Shown here one piece after another: positions 13,369-24,649 of a stretch of 64,000 nt of DNA. Both the position numbers and the translations under genes were made by a program. Position 1 is the stretch's first letter. Every line of letters starts with the position of its first letter. The notes beneath the pieces were generated by a model. The model was not told where the DNA came from. It ran no database searches and saw nothing but the letters and a program-made list of their open reading frames with translations. The DNA is from Rugalucina vietnamica. Its lineage: Eukaryota > Mollusca > Bivalvia > Lucinida > Lucinidae. The stretch spans positions 8,898,201-8,962,200 of the forward strand of contig OZ024877.1 of NCBI GenBank assembly GCA_964017185.1. The letters run 5' to 3'.

Positions 13369-14108
13369 CAGTATTACACAACTTCAAATTACTGGCACTG
13401 ATTTGATGTTTATTTTAGCAGAAGTAGATGTATACGAGGTTTTCTTTATAATTTTTTCTTTCTTTGGTGTGCTAGTTTTAGATTTTAGGGTGGTTTAATG
13501 AAATGGGCAGTAAGTAATAAAACAGCCGAAATAAGGCTTAAAATGGTGATTTTCAAGTTGTTGGTTCTCTCTTATATGCACTTTACCCTATATTTTCTCA
13601 TTCTTTTAATCTTTAAGTCCTATGTTTTGTGAAAATACAAGAAAGAATTTGAATCTACAAATATGGATTTGACGCAGTTATAAATGTGGACTTTTTTCCA
13701 ACTTTCCAAGCTAGAGGGCAGGGTTGTTAAATGAATCGAAAGAATTGTAATCCACTTTAAGATAAAAATTTATGTATGTTTTCGGTCCAAAATAGTCAGC
13801 GTTACTTAAACAAGATGACTTTTGAAAATATTAGAAATGTATTGTTTGTCCAGGAAGATATATGCGAAAGAATTGAAAATTAAATCAATTTTTCTCATTT
13901 TCAAACATGTTGTTTAGAGGTCTCATTCAGGGGCCTTTAGCTTGAAAAAAATGCACACTACCCTATATTCATTTTGTTTTCATATGTGAAAAAAAAATGC
14001 GGTTAGTTCTTTTTCATTGGCAGCGAACTTCCTTAATTCTGAAATCCAGGCAAGGTACAAGTAATATTGTATACACCATGATATCTCTGACAATGCAAGA
14101 CATTTCTG

Positions 14109-14144
<36 letters not shown>

Positions 14145-14260
14145 ATGCTTCGATGAAAGTGGACACAGGATTTCTGCAAACAATATAATTGCAAGAAATA
14201 AGTGCAGTCTGTCACATGTCATTTTTTTTCGGACAATGGTGTGCGAAATCGCCTAGTGGT
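12388..14260. other. Non-coding stretch with A/T homopolymers
   Basis: Contains A55 at 12535-12589, T34 at 13331-13364 and A35 at 14109-14143. No supported gene. The homopolymers could be retroposon tails or slippage-expanded tracts. Open frames across them are poly-Lys or poly-Phe artefacts. Confidence 0.5.
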
Positions 14261-14261
14261 A

Positions 14262-14375
14262 GAGTAAATAAAATATAATGGCGTGATCCTTTGGAAGCAG
14301 TAAAAACATTCGAAGGGAGAAAATATGGACTATATTGCGCAATTTCGTGTACTGAACCCTCATCAGTAGCCCTTT
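14262..14375 (+). repeat. Uninterrupted paralogue of the mariner insertion site
   Basis: A roughly 110-bp sequence (AAATAAAATATAATGGCGTG, then TTTGGAAGCAGTAAAAACAT and GGACTATATTGCGCAATTTC) that recurs split in two at 14634-14643 and 15655-15750, with the mariner-like element between the halves. This copy therefore shows the pre-insertion state, AAAATATAATGG. A related short piece (TTTGGAAGCAGTA) also occurs near 26940. Confidence 0.8.
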
Positions 14376-14641
14376 TAAACCGGCAACGAAAGCCAGACTA
14401 TTGTACTGCAATTTCGAGAATCCATACGTCCAAATTAAAGACGCGGTCTTAAACTGGGTCAAATAATTTAAATACTGTTTAGAAGTATGTTTGTAAACGT
14501 GAGTGTTTTGAATACTCTGAATATCTTTACTGTTCTCAAAGGACCTAAATAAAAGTATAATCTGCACTATGTATGATGTTCGGGGAGACTTTTTACGGCC
14601 GCCACACGGCACAACACCAGCTGCAGTAATAGCAAATAAAA

Positions 14642-15656
14642 TACGAGGGTTGTCCGGAAAGTTTTAGGACTGTGCCGATATCTTAAAAAATATTTTATGC
14701 TATACAAATAAAGATATATGAGTTTAAAGATAAGGCCTTCCTGAATAATATATGGGAAAATTGGAATCAAAACCTACGTACACTTGGAAATATTGGTCTC
14801 CATGGCAACCGATGTGGCGCTTCTCGGAGCACTTTGAATTTTGTGTTTTCTAAAACCTGGAGACAAGAAAACAATTGCCCACAGATTGGCCATATGGCTT
14901 TTAAATACAGCAACAATTTGCATGGTATCACGCCATCATTTGCTCAATATATTCGCAAAATTCCATGGTCTTTCGACGGTTATCAACTTTGCAAAAGCTA
15001 CAGAAGTGTATGTGTCAATCAAAATGTTGGTAAGAAACTCGACGTCACCGCATCGGATGAAGCAGTGCTTTTTTATCATTCAGTGTTGCTGCCGTAATAA
15101 GTTCACAAATCTAATCAAAATTCTCACTGTTGATTGAACAAAATCCAGGCTATGCAAGATCATTTTTCGCTTTTTCGAAAAGTTTTTGTCAGGAAATCGG
15201 TGATAAGAGGAAGGGCTACAGGCCGTTCGATGCATGCGAAAAAGTGAAACCCCCTTTAAAATCGGCGCAAAAGAGTTTGGAGGTAGCCAAATGAAAACGA
15301 ATGTGTTTCCTGATATATTTTGTATTGTTGCCCTCAGAATAATCAAATAAACTTGAAACTATCAAGCTTTGTTGCCCGATGACATTGAGAGCCACTTTAA
15401 AATGCATCCGATCAGCAAGGTCTTTCTTGTAAAATCATAACGGGCGCGACGTTATTGACGTCAAAGTGCTCCGAGAGTAGCAACATGCTCATATTAAAAT
15501 GATTATATCAATATGTTCCCGGTGAGCAAATATGCTGAAATTTTCAGCAATAACTCATGATATAATGTTATTTTCTTGTGTAAAATAACAACTGATTCTC
15601 TTGAATATTTATTGAGATATAGACACAGTCTCAAAACTTTCCGGACAGCCTACGTA
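14642..15656. mobile_element. Mariner-like non-autonomous element 1 (1.01 kb)
   Basis: The body is 14644-15654 with TA on both sides. The left end reads TACGAGGGTTGTCCGGAAAG and the complement of the right end reads TACGTAGGCTGTCCGGAAAG. This fits the Tc1/mariner pattern. No transposase is readable: the interior frames (87-98 codons) show neither a helix-turn-helix nor a DDE/D pattern. Insertion into a duplicated sequence gives a clean empty-site comparison with 14262-14375. Confidence 0.8.
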
Positions 15657-15750
15657 TAATGGTGTGATCGTTTGGAAGCAGTTAAAACATTCAAAGGGAG
15701 AAAGTATGGACTATATTGCGCAATTTCGGGTACTGAACCCTCAAATCCCT

Positions 15751-16370
15751 AAAGAATATTTCTAAATTTGAATTTATGCTTCCTAAGCAAATTAAGTGAA
15801 ACCATATCGTTACGCCATTTTCAATATCACATGCTTGAAATTCAGTCGATTTTCCACTCTAAGGAACTAATTGTGTCTAAACATCTCATTTGAGTAAACT
15901 TTGTTTTGAGCTTGGGTACTAACATATACCAGTGACGCCTGGATGAATCCTCATATACTAGCATGTAAAGGTACATGTACTTCGACTTATCAACCTTAGC
16001 CTAGTTTCTGACACTAACGATAAAATACAGGAAGTATTAGCACTCTTAAACAGGATGTTTGTCGTTAGTTCTAAAGATATAAACAAATTGCATTGAACAT
16101 GGGCCGCGACAGAAACGACAGAGGTTAATCAGAATGTAAGAATATCGGCTCAGGAATTTATACAACACTAGGCATCACGTGGAATTAATCAACAACCATA
16201 GAGAGCAAAATGACTACTTTTCATCATGTTCAAGAAACTGCCTTTTTTCAAATGCTGTAAATCTCTGAAAAAGAAAACATTTTATGCCAGAAAAAAATAA
16301 TTGAAAGGGCTTTTTTCTATTATGAAAATGTAAGCATTGGAGGTAAATATTTTCCCCGGAAAAAGTCTAT

Positions 16371-16416
<46 letters not shown>

Positions 16417-17262
16417 GCACCGAAAATTGTATAGTATACATAGCTGAGCATCAAACTATTAAAATTATTCAACAGATGTGTCAGATGCTTAATTTTAAGA
16501 TGTTTGGATTACCTCCCTTGCTCATGAAAAAGGCCTTGTCAAAATAAATCTTTGGCATAATATTTTATTATTGACCCAATTTTCAATTTTTGTGGCACTT
16601 GTTAAACTTGTGGATGATATTGTCATACATTTAGGTGTTTCAAAAATGATAATTTGAAAAAAGGCAGTTTTTGAAAGATGGTGTATGCACAGTAGCATTT
16701 CCCAGCGAGGAAACAGTCCAGAAAGCATCGTATAATAAAAACAAACATGGTGAGCTCATTAGCAGATAACAAAACGATAAGTCACATTAGAACCGCCATG
16801 GAACAGTCAGAATAGAAATTACTGTCCTGGTATCGTTTTCACTGTGCACAAAAACTCACAGAAACCTGGAATGTTACTTGTGGTTAAATGATAATACCAA
16901 TACGTGTCTATCAAAATACTGTAGTTGCTATCATAGTGGACGCTAGAATGTGCATGTCGGCTGAGTCAAAGTCAGGGTTGATTTTACTACCTAGGTCATG
17001 CTATGAGCATGTATTTCAACACATTGTACAAGAGAATATTTTTTTATTTTACCGTGACACTTAGGCAACTAGCTCTCTTGCAATATATAATAATAACTTG
17101 CGTATTATTTTATGCAACGGTTTGCTATAGCAACAATTACCATTTGTCATATGCTATGATTTTGCACTCCTATTTTGGGTGTTAGTTTGTTGGCAGGCCG
17201 TGTATAAGAGTGTAAATTACATCTTATGCACTTATTTAACATTTCGTTCAAAATAAACTTTA
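15751..17262. other. AT-rich stretch with a T40 run
   Basis: No gene is supported. A run of 40 T's lies at 16373-16412. Confidence 0.5.
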
Positions 17263-17327
17263 TTTTTGGAGTGGGAATCTTTTTCTGATTGCGCATTTTC
17301 CTGATCGTTGCCTACGTGTACCTTTTT
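17263..17327 (+). mobile_element. Family X retroelement, terminal 65 bp (copy 3)
   Basis: Only the last part of family X is present in sense orientation: TTTGGAGTGGGAATC, then GATTGCGCATTTTCCTGATC, ending CCTACGTGTACCTTTTT. It faces copy 4 (17541-17640), giving a tail-to-tail pair 214 bp apart. Confidence 0.8.
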
Positions 17328-17540
17328 AAAATACAAAACAATAAACAATCAATGTGTGGACATTGTTTAGTATTCATATTGCGAGAAAGTCCATACTTGT
17401 TTGCTTGAAAAGTGCTGTTGACAAACAACTGCAAATCAGTCCAAAGTCTAATGGTTCATTTTGGACGAAGATGATGTTGGTTTTGAAATCATTTAGTTGC
17501 ATTATCTTGATTCTGTCAAATCTACCAAGCTGCTTTGTAA

Positions 17541-17640
17541 TCAAAGGTACAAGTTGGCAACGATCAGAAAAAGGCGCAGTCAGAAAAAGATTCCCACTCC
17601 AAAAATCGAGGTGGGAAAAAACTAAATTAACAATCTGGGC
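17541..17640 (-). mobile_element. Family X retroelement, terminal 100 bp (copy 4)
   Basis: Starts at the fixed end (AAAGGTACAAGTTGGCAACG on plus) and stops just after the GGTGGGAAAA box, so it is a strongly 5'-truncated insertion on the minus strand. Confidence 0.8.
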
Positions 17641-18000
17641 CCAGAATTACAATCCTCCCTTAAAGTTAAGGAAGACCTTAGTTAAGGTGGCAAATTTTGA
17701 TTCGATATTTTACCGTTAAAATCAATAGCTGCTTTATCAAAATATGCAGGTGTGTAAGCTAAAATGCGAATCAGATGACGATAAGCTTTACAATGCAATG
17801 TTTCGTGAGACAATAAAGAATCCCAAAGAGTAGTCAATTTGATATAATCAACGCTGAAAGAACCCTCGATGCACAACACAACGTAAATCACGTCTTAACG
17901 ACATTTAAATTACTTTTCTGGAATAATTGCCCGTCTTTAATGCGCCATTAGTAATTTAAACAATCAAATCAGTGCTGTGCGTAGATAATTATTTTTCACT

Positions 18001-18293
18001 AAAAGGAACATGTAGGCAACGATCAGGAAAAGGCGCAATCAGAAAGAAATTCCACTCCAAAAACCGAGGGGGAAAACTAAATTGACAATTCGGTACTCAT
18101 GCTTAAAAAACATATCGTAAGCCGAGTGAGCAGCTATTTCCCATTAGGCTGCCACTCAGTTAACCGAACTTAACCTAAAACTATGAAAAGGTACATAAGG
18201 TTAAAACAGCGCAAAATTACAAAACATAAAACCACAGCAGAAGCATCGCCTTGGAACGATCAGTAATATGAAATTACTGGGAGGGGACTTAAG
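18001..18293 (-). mobile_element. Family X retroelement, 3'-end fragment (copy 5)
   Basis: Contains the fixed end, the CGTAAGCCGAGTGAGCAGC block and the AACGATCAGTAATATGAAAT hairpin block in order. Breaks off after the ACTGGGAGGGG segment. Confidence 0.8.
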
Positions 18294-19231
18294 GTGTCTC
18301 GATATCAATTTTGTTCAATTTTAGACAGCTTAACATACAGGTGGAATGCTACTCAAAAAGCAAAATGTTTGTGTGGGTATCTATGGTTTTAAAAGTTATT
18401 GATTCTCAAAAATGAGAAAAATAGACCTTTTGAAATATTGAAGTTTCCTTTTTCAAGGAAAAGATCTAAAAATATATCAACAGAATGTGTTATAAACTGT
18501 ACATGTAATCATAGACTACTTGCCGAATAACAAAATTGAAAGGTAAAAATGAATATATGCATTCTAGGGCAAAAATACATTTTTTGCAGAAACTATTTTA
18601 TCAATTTTTTTAACATATTTGTCTCTGAAAATATGTTTAGAATAACAAAAACTGATTTTTGAAAAGGGGAATGATTATCAAATAAGATGATGTATAAAGT
18701 AATAGGGTTTTCCACGCTTTTTAAGTTGCTGTAAGCATTTCCTACACCCACCCCTTACAAAGATACATATCCCAAAGTTTAATCAAACCTCATAAAAACT
18801 TTTCAAAAATAATTTTTAAAGCTTGTGATGTATGGATGTTTAGACGCGAAAATTGCCAATGTAATGATACCAAATCATTAAATTCTCAGATAAATATTAG
18901 ATGAGATACACGGCCCAAACCACCACTTGTCGTACATCGCGATTATATAGTCCCGACAATTAGTATGCTATGGTAACATTTTTTAAAAGCTTAACTTAAA
19001 TGTTAAAAAAAATAAATAAAATATTATTTCCTTTTCAATACCAGGTGGATCTGAGTCAGATGAGGCCTTCTAGATATAGAATTTAAAACCTCTGTCCAAT
19101 TATTAATAATTTTTCAATCAAAAAAGAACAAAGCAAGCAATTTCGATGCATTTTCAATTTTTTCCCTTCTTTTTACTTCTTCTGTTGATGGGTATGCAAA
19201 TTGCTTGTATAATATGATTTTCATAACAATA
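18294..19231. other. AT-rich stretch, nothing recognised
   Basis: No gene, RNA gene or structured repeat was seen here. Confidence 0.45.
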
Positions 19232-20198
19232 TACGAGGGGGTTTCAAAAAGTTCGCGGAAAAGAGCCGTCATATTCTTATTTTGTAAATCAGCTGAATTA
19301 AACTAATACAGTTATATAGACCAACATGATTTGTACGTATACAGCAAATTTTGCTGCTCTGGCATGAACACAATGTTAACAGTGGTTGCTATGGAAACCG
19401 TACATCACGATTACCGGCCCACTTTCGTTCATTTTTGCAAAAAGTCGATGTTTAATGATGAGGTTGCATTTGATAATTAACCGTGCTTTTTTTCACCAAA
19501 CTTTGTATGAGCAAAGTTCAATATGTTTGCGATGAGCCCGTTGCGTCATATAAGTGTGTGACGTCATTTGGGCGTTAAGCGCCCATATTGTTTGGTGGGT
19601 ATGCCTAAAATGCGAAGGGACCAACGTTATTCGATAAATTGTGTGTTTGGAACGGACTATAAATGAAAGAAACACTGCTACGATCAGAAAGCGCATATGG
19701 CAACACGAAAATTAAGAAAACGGCAATCAGCAAGTAGTAAGCATGAGTTCTACACGACCAGAAAAGCGTCCATGTCGACTCGCGCAGCGTAACGTCAAAA
19801 AACGTCATACTGTCGAAAATGATCGTCGTGATAGAAAAGAGTAGATTTCGTGAAATACACAACATATTGAATTGTAGCTTCGGCACATTTACCGCATTAC
19901 ACACACAGAACTGACAATTAGACGCCCGTATGCAAGGTTGATTCCGAAAATGCTTAAGAGCTAGCCAACAGCGGCATGAATGCGTGTAGCATGACGTTGT
20001 TGTGACGTTGGGCCGGTTTTACTGTGGTTACCTTAGAAACGCACGTGATTTAATGCTTAATTTTCATCCGATTTTATTCAAATTTTGTGCATATGTTAAC
20101 TATATGTAAATTTACAAAATGCACAGAGAAGGTAAATTTCCGAAGACAATTACAAATTTGGCAGCACTTTTCCTCGAACTTTTTGGACCCCCCTCGTA
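19232..20198. mobile_element. Mariner-like non-autonomous element 2 (0.96 kb)
   Basis: The body is 19234-20196, flanked by TA. The left end is CGAGGGGGTTTCAAAAAGTT and the complement of the right end is CGAGGGGGGTCCAAAAAGTT, followed on both sides by CG.GGAAAAG. This is a mariner-type terminus. No transposase ORF can be read in the interior, so it is a non-autonomous or decayed copy. Confidence 0.8.
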
Positions 20199-20492
20199 TG
20201 TAGTCTATATCAAATCATACAAATTTTACCAGAACCAAATAACAATAACACTTGCTCTTTGAGCTCATTGCAGTTGTCTTATTTATTACTATCGAAACCC
20301 CTTAAATCGATTGTAGAGGACCCTTACTTTACCCTCATCTTGTGCAGTGAATCACAACATTTAGTTAGTCGTTCAGTCCTCGTGGTGAAAGTCTATGTAT
20401 GCAACAAACACATAGTTAAAAATGACACATTCTGCTGAACGGCGGGTTAATGCGTCTACAGGAGTTGTAAAGGCCAAAGCATGCTGTGGGAT

Positions 20493-20770
20493 CGTGATAA
20501 GTGTTTGTCCGTGCTATGAATACCCCCTTAAACCCCACTTTTATATAGTAAAACTGGGGTTTGCAGGGGTATATTTATTTTTCTTACTTTTGCTCCAAAA
20601 CATAGATTGTAGGTAGTCGTTAGAACCGCCTCGGCGAGGCGGTTCTAACGTGTACCCACAATCTATGTTTTGAGCAAAAATAAGAAAAATATCAAAATTT
20701 TTCTCACGAAATTTTCAATTTTTACAGGTGAGAAAATCTCTGTATATTGCATGGGCAAGTTTTCATAATG
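20493..20770 (-). mobile_element. Hairpin MITE, family H copy 2
   Basis: Same family as 7095-7383, in reverse orientation. It keeps the long central hairpin (about 20578-20692) with the core GAACCGCCTCGGCGAGGCGG and the outer CCCCACTTTTATATAG/GGGG stem. Both terminal sequences (GTTTGTCCGTGC and GGGCAAGTTTTCATAATG) are recognisable. Confidence 0.8.
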
Positions 20771-20941
20771 ATACCGTACTGTATAGATACATGTACATTA
20801 ATGGCATTGACTATTACTATTGATGATTCGAGAATTTAGGGGAAATGAACAATTGCGAAAATAGAAAAAAAAACTAATGGGTTATATATCAATGTAGACT
20901 TCTAAAAATGATCCTCGAATTTCAGATGCTTGTAATTCATG

Positions 20942-21499
20942 AAAAGTTACAAGTAGGCAAAGATCCGGAAAAGGCGCAATCAGAAAAAGATTCCCACTCC
21001 AAAAACCGAGGTGGGAAAAAACCAAACTAACAATCAGGCACTTATACCATGAAACATATCGTAAGCCGAATGAGCAGCTATTTTCCCAATAGGTGGCCAC
21101 TCAGTTACCTTAACTTAATTAAAAATATGAAAACATACATAAGGCGCCAACAGCACAAAAAAAATTTAAACACCAAGACATAAAACAAAAAGAACCACCA
21201 CAGAAGTATCGCATTGGAACGATCAGTAACACAAAGTTACTGGCGGGCTTAAACCGGTTTTACAGGATCCTAACCTCACCCTCAGCTTCTGCAGTGGTTC
21301 ATAACATTAAGTAAGTTCTTCGGTCCTCGTGGTGAATCTCTAACTAGTAAATGAATCATCAAGAACAAACAAATAAATCATGATAAACATCCTGATATAT
21401 CAAAAACAAGGACTCACAGATTGAGTAAGCTGACCGACGATGGAGATCCCTGGGCGCCGAATAACCTACTAACTCCGGAGCAAAAGAAAAACACCAGTT
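20942..21499 (-). mobile_element. Family X retroelement, long 3' fragment (copy 6)
   Basis: One of the longer copies (about 555 bp). It runs from the fixed end through all non-coding blocks: GGCGGGCTTAAACCGGTTTT, CCTCACCCTCAGCTTCTGCA, GGTCCTCGTGGTGAAT, CCGACGATGGAGATCCCTGG, and ends at CTCCGGAGCAAAAGAAAAAC. The coding part seen at 53407 is absent. Confidence 0.85.
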
Positions 21500-22083
21500 G
21501 TTATGTTTTCTATAACAGAAAGATAAACTGTTAAATAGTTAAGCTAATTTAGAATGTAAATAAATCAACTTTTGAATTCAGTGAAAAAATATAATGAACA
21601 TGTAACAGTCGGCGAGACCTTTTAGTATACATATAAAATATGGATCTGTGCATGCGCTGCCCAAAGTCTACATGTTGGTATATGACAGAAGAAAATCCAG
21701 TCTCCTGATTGGCTCATTCATTCTAAGTAAATGCGTATTATTGCATAAATACTGCAGAAATAAAAGAAATAAGGTGCAAAAACGAAAGAAATATGGTGCA
21801 CTATATTTTACAGCTACATCACATTTTCATACGCGTAAAGGCTTTCGTTTTTTTATGCTCGTTCCGGGCGGACTTCAGTTTTTCATTATTAGCACGCGCT
21901 ATGTGTGGCGCCCGGTAACGAGGGTAAGTAAAAGCCACGTATCAACAGCATGTGCGCTCGTGAATTGCAATATTAATGCATGGCTTTCTCTTCATTAACA
22001 AACGGGTGTTAATATCATGGGTGTTAATATCATGTGACAAGGGTATTCATGCAATAATTGATATACGATATTAACAGCCATAT
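21500..22083. other. Stretch without recognised features
   Basis: A 116-codon open frame (21648-21998, plus) spans most of it but shows no motif, domain or biased composition, so no gene is called. Confidence 0.4.
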
Positions 22084-22319
22084 GAGCCGCCTCATGGGAA
22101 AACCAACAATCTGCATATGCGAAAACAAAGACGCAGATAACCGCGAAGCTGTAACCGCGAAGCTGATCAGCGCCTTTGTTTTCGCTACTCGGATAGTACA
22201 ATTCCTCTTCTACTTAAATCCGAAAATTCAAGCTTCTAGCTTTTTTCTGTGCTTGTACAGGCCGGTTTGTGTCGGACCTGTTCGGAAACCACATTGTTGG
22301 TTTTCCCACGAGGTGGCTC
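22084..22319. mobile_element. MITE with 25-bp inverted ends (family M copy 1)
   Basis: The left end is GAGCCGCCTCATGGGAAAAC and the complement of the right end is GAGCCACCTCGTGGGAAAAC, both continuing CAACA. ATAT flanks both sides. The interior contains GCGAAAACAAAG and its complement CTTTGTTTTCGC around a GAAGCTGATCAGCGCC segment. The interior is related, in reverse orientation, to the element at 56713-56946, although the termini differ. No ORF. Confidence 0.75.
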
Positions 22320-22651
22320 ATATATTAATGAAAAGAAAGCCGTGTATTTATATTGCAATTCTCGTGAGCGCGTGCTTTTAATACATGGTTTCTTTTTATG
22401 CATGTTACAGGGCCTCTCGCAACAACTGACGTCATCACGTAACGCACATTTGATTTAACGTTATTTTATGAAGTCATGATGACGTTTAAGTTTGCCCCGA
22501 AAGCAGCATTTTTAAAACGTCGTTGGCTAACGTCATTTTTTCCGCGCAATTTAAGGTTCATTATTTTTTACAAAACCTGGATAATTTCTCCAAATGTTCG
22601 CATAAAATAGTTGTATAATGCAATAATAACGATCAAACATTTTGTTCCTGG

Positions 22652-22729
22652 TGCATTAACATCTGCTGGGCTCCGAGGGAGGCGTTGAAACCCTCAGGTT
22701 CGGGTTTCGGCCCAGCAGATGTAAATGCA
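22652..22729. repeat. 78-bp stem-loop
   Basis: TGCATTAACATCTGCTGGGC (22652-22671) pairs with GCCCAGCAGATGTAAATGCA (22710-22729) with one mismatch. The 38-base loop contains a second small stem (AACCCTCAGG and CGGGTTT). It may be the core of another foldback element; the ends of such an element were not found. Confidence 0.7.
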
Positions 22730-22890
22730 TAGAAACCCATGTTTGATCCCTATATTGTTTACCGAAAACAAGACCAAATTGATAATGATGACAACCAGAT
22801 CAAACCAAATCATGGAATTTCAATATCTTTGACAGGTTTAACATATTTTCATTCAGAAACCTCTACCTGTCTAACCTCCAGAAATGGCCA

Positions 22891-23399
22891 TACAGTTGAA
22901 CCTGCTGAATCAGCCACCTTTATAAGAGCTCCACCTGCATAAGAGAGCCAGTCTGAAACATTCCCAATCATTTTCACTATATTTTATCTCTGCATAAGAC
23001 AGCCACCTCCACAAGACAACCAGCAGCCAGTAAAATCAATCCCAAAATGCTTATAACTCTCTATAAGACAGCCACATCATACTTGCCTAAAGTCAAATTT
23101 CCCATTTACAAGCTGTTAATTAGACAATTATTATTCATTATTGTATTTAAAACAGTTAATTAGCAGAACAAATCAATTGAGTTGATACCCATGAGGCTTT
23201 GTTTGTGTAACGAAGCATGAAATGATGTCAACTTATGAAACACATACAGGTAGTCCTCCCTTAGAAAGGATTTTTCTTGTGACAGTAAGAATATTTTCTA
23301 CATGACAACTGCTCTGAACCTTGATAAGACAGCCACCTGTGTATAACAGCCAGCTTAGCTCACTCCCAAAGGTGGCGCTTTTATAGAGGTTTGACTGTA
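22891..23399. mobile_element. TA-flanked CAGT-ended MITE (505 bp), second copy of the 156-1360 family
   Basis: The body is 22893-23397, flanked by TA. The left end is CAGTTGAACCTGCTGAATCA and the complement of the right end is CAGTCAAACCTCTATAAAAG. The motif ATAAGACAGCCACCT is repeated at least five times inside. The right end matches the left end of the 156-1360 element over roughly 80 bp. Confidence 0.75.
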
Positions 23400-24640
23400 C
23401 ATAGCATTAGCATGTAATAAGTATGGATTGCATGACACTGACATGCTTTTATGTATCACAATTCAACACTTTTTATATAAATATTCCTCCACCCGTAAAA
23501 ATATATTCACTGCGGAGACCGTAATAAATTATAACGATTAATCTACCTTCAAATAACATATTATATTCACCTCGGGCTTACGGCATCTCTAAATGTTGGT
23601 GGACTTAAAACTAAATTACAATGTCCTGAAGGTTTTCGGAAGGTTTCATAGGTTTCCCGCCCAAAGTTTGAGTGTTTCTGGCAGCTTCTGCGTGATTTGT
23701 AAAGGCAATAAGTTGCATTCTCCGTAAAATTCAACATTTGATCAATGCAACAACATGGTGGAAATATCTTGATATTGCATACATACAGCATAAATCTATG
23801 TCAAAGGGGGAGGGGGGCAGATTTTTTCAAAAAAATATTTTGTCAAAAAACATAATTTTTGCGATAGATTATCAAGGAAATGCTACAATATGCTTGTTGC
23901 AATCCAAAATTTTGGGTAGAAACTATTTATCCACGAATAACAGGTACAACATCTTTATTAGATTTATAACCGTAAACAGCACTGTCCATCACTTATGCAA
24001 AATCCTGTACCTTAAATATACTGTGCAAAATAAATAAAGCAAATTTTACTTTGAACTGTGACTTCAGAGACATTAGGGAAGTTCTTCTGGCAATGGCTTA
24101 CATGTATCAAATTATGGTAGAACCAGTCTTTGTGTGATGCTGAAGTGACATTTGATTTTAAGCCCATGGAGGTATATCTCAAGTAAAACAAAAAACATCA
24201 AATATTGATATACATATTTTGCACAGTATATCTATGTGCATCATAAGTGTACACCTTGTGTATACCTAGTAAAATAGGGCAGTCAGTCTGTTCATTCAGG
24301 TAGAACATACATATACAGTATATTTCCATAGCCCTGGTGAATTACAAATAATGGACCTGAGCCCATTTTTCGGTTTTGGGGCTTTTTGACAGCCTTCCCC
24401 CCCTTGCCCAAACATGGCATTTGGATATATTATGTCATTTACATAAGTACAGTTGTGTTCAAAATATTTTGGTTGGGCAAGGGGGGGGGAATGGTCTTAT
24501 AAAAGGTTTCCTATTTCCTATGTGATGCTATATTAAATTCAAAGATTTTGTCCAATTTTTAAGAAGTCACCGCTTGAGTTACACAAAACATTACATGCCT
24601 AAAAACAGTAGAAGATAATTTTTCGTCTGCAATAAACATC
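23400..24640. other. AT-rich stretch with an inverted G/C-run pair
   Basis: No gene is supported. CCTTCCCCCCCTTGCCCAAA (24393-24412) and GTTGGGCAAGGGGGGGGGAA (24472-24491) are inverted copies about 60 bp apart, a possible stem-loop or element remnant. Confidence 0.5.
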
Positions 24641-24649
24641 ATTGCAGTG

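Noticed and set aside
17354-17719. 121-codon open frame
   Set aside because: It runs across a family X fragment in the wrong sense and is a chance frame.
21648-21998. 116-codon open frame
   Set aside because: No motif, no splice or promoter context, and composition like non-coding DNA.
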